From positions 1 through 7,153 of the forward strand of contig JALSPD010000164.1 in the NCBI GenBank assembly GCA_026986135.1: DNA of 7,153 nt. The letters are read 5' to 3'. The translations under genes were made by a program, and so were the position numbers. The stretch's first letter is position 1. Each line of letters starts with the position of its first letter. The notes beneath the pieces were generated by a model. It did not search any database, was not told the DNA's origin, and saw only the letters and a list, made by a program, of their open reading frames with translations. Source of the stretch: DHVE2 group archaeon. GTDB lineage: Archaea > Thermoplasmatota > Thermoplasmata > Thermoplasmatales > Aciduliprofundaceae. Positions 6,482-7,153 of the stretch are shown piece by piece.

Positions 6482-6510
6482 CCCTGTGAAAAATTTTATT
6501 TTTCACGGGG
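6482..6510. repeat. Inverted repeat, candidate operator
   Basis: Arms CCCTGTGAAAAA (6482-6493) and TTTTTCACGGGG (6499-6510) are complementary over 12 positions, one of them G-T, around a 5-base spacer TTTTA. The repeat lies in the 75-base divergent region. It covers the TATA-like box of the translin-family gene and lies just upstream of the tpiA TATA box. Because it should sit upstream of both transcription starts, it is more likely a protein-binding site in DNA than an RNA hairpin. A repressor of the translin-family gene, perhaps also acting on tpiA, is an inference. Confidence 0.55.
6493..6503 (+). promoter_or_regulatory. TATA-like box for the translin-family gene
   Basis: ATTTTATTTTT, centred near 6497, is ~26 bases before the ATG at 6523, again predicting a leaderless mRNA. 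It forms the middle of the inverted repeat at 6482-6510, so a dimeric factor bound there would block the basal factor TBP. Confidence 0.55.
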
Positions 6511-6522
6511 ATATTCACCCCT

Positions 6523-7146
6523 ATGGACCTTGATGAGATTGGCAGAAAAATAGAGGAGGAACTTGATGACAAGGATTCTGTTAGAGAGATTGCAATCAAA
6601 TCCTCAAGGGAAATTGTGAGAATGGCTTCAAAAATAATAATGAAACTTCACCGCAGGGAGAATTGCATTGAGGATATGAGAAGGATTAAGGAGGAGGTAT
6701 GGCATCTCAGGAGCCTGCTGCTGAACCAGTATCCTGACCTCTATTTTGCAGGTTTTGTGCAGAATGCGCTTCAGGAGTATGTGGAGGCCATGCTTCTAAG
6801 ATCAATTATAAAAGGTGAAGATTTTCCAGGACACAGGGAGCTAAATGTAAATCCAGGTGCGTATCTTTTAGGTGCGGGAGATGTGATTGGTGAGTTAAGA
6901 AGAGAAGCACTTGAATCCCTTCGCAAGGATGATTTTGAGATGGCAGAGAAGTACCTTGCAATAATGGAAAGCATTTACGAAATGCTACTCAGATTCAATT
7001 ATCCTTCAGGGCTGGTTCCCATCAAACAGAAGCAGGATCTTGCAAGGGCACTGGTTGAAAAAACCCGTGGAGAAATCACTATTGCTGCTATGAATAAAAA
7101 ACTGGAGCATAGGATTAGGGAGTTTGAAGAAAAATATAAGGTTTAA
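6523..7146 (+). CDS. Translin/TRAX-family RNA-binding protein, probable RNase
   Basis: 207 residues, all-helical, close to the size of archaeal translin-family proteins. In eukaryotes translin and TRAX form the C3PO complex, whose TRAX subunits cleave single-stranded RNA; an archaeal TRAX-like protein from Archaeoglobus has been described as an RNA-binding octamer. The signature helices are here: FVQNALQEYVEAMLL (78-92), with E85 and E88 in QEYVEA, and PGAYLLGAGDVIGELRREAL (111-130), with D120 and E124. These align with the four acidic catalytic residues of human TRAX (E123, E126, D193, E197), so RNase activity is predicted rather than simple binding. The C-terminal LVPIKQKQDLARALVEKTRGE matches the family's closing helix. 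It is divergent from tpiA across a 75-base gap containing the candidate operator. Some databases loosely label such proteins haloacid dehalogenase; no HAD motif is present. Substrate in this organism is unknown. Confidence 0.9.
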   Translation: MDLDEIGRKIEEELDDKDSVREIAIKSSREIVRMASKIIMKLHRRENCIEDMRRIKEEVWHLRSLLLNQYPDLYFAGFVQNALQEYVEAMLLRSIIKGEDFPGHRELNVNPGAYLLGAGDVIGELRREALESLRKDDFEMAEKYLAIMESIYEMLLRFNYPSGLVPIKQKQDLARALVEKTRGEITIAAMNKKLEHRIREFEEKYKV

Positions 7147-7153
7147 ATATCCG

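Noticed and set aside
6482..6510. Inverted repeat as a bidirectional transcription terminator
   Set aside because: Both flanking genes point away from it, so no transcript is expected to end here; it sits over a promoter instead.
7132..7153. TATA-like TTTAAATAT at the right edge as a promoter for the next gene
   Set aside because: AT-rich and plausible, but it overlaps the stop codon and no downstream start is visible in the window to support it.

Overview
The window looks archaeal. It encodes an archaeal nascent polypeptide-associated complex protein (NAC), a class I archaeal-type CCA-adding enzyme, a short archaeal-type triosephosphate isomerase, a translin/TRAX-family protein and a DUF835 protein. 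Start codons mostly lack Shine-Dalgarno sequences but have AT-rich TATA-like boxes about 20-27 bases upstream, as expected for archaeal leaderless transcripts. Gene content and style suggest a Thermoplasmatota-like euryarchaeon, perhaps close to Aciduliprofundum; this lineage guess is inference, not proven by a marker here.

Layout. (1) 2-1117 (+): the 3' part of a gene for a DnaA-like AAA+ ATPase module fused to a C-terminal DUF835 domain; its start lies left of the window. (2) 1114-3324 (-): a 736-residue mosaic protein with five zinc ribbons, a helix-hairpin-helix region, an acidic linker, a multi-pass membrane block and C-terminal TPRs. It converges on gene 1 and the two stop codons overlap. 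(3) A 140-base divergent promoter region, 3325-3464. (4) An apparent operon (+): NAC (3465-3803), then the CCA-adding enzyme (to 5119). The second gene has no ATG/GTG/TTG at the place homology demands; an ATA at 3800, overlapping the NAC stop as ATAA, is the best candidate start. (5) An operon on the minus strand: triosephosphate isomerase (6447-5776), then one base later a three-helix membrane protein (5774-5097) whose end overlaps the end of the CCA gene by 23 bases. (6) A 75-base divergent promoter region, 6448-6522, with a 12-bp-arm inverted repeat lying over the TATA-like box of the next gene. (7) 6523-7146 (+): a translin/TRAX-family protein that keeps the four acidic residues of the RNase-active TRAX subunits.

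Functionally the window mixes RNA and protein synthesis housekeeping (NAC at the ribosome exit, CCA addition to tRNA, a translin-type RNA-binding or RNA-cleaving protein), central carbon metabolism (TIM), and two lineage-type proteins of unknown role (the ribbon/TPR membrane protein and the small membrane protein). The most unusual items are the archaeal DnaA-type ATPase fused to DUF835, the missing canonical start of cca, the palindrome over the translin-gene promoter, and the five-ribbon membrane protein. There is no tRNA, rRNA, CRISPR, insertion sequence or other mobile element that I can support.
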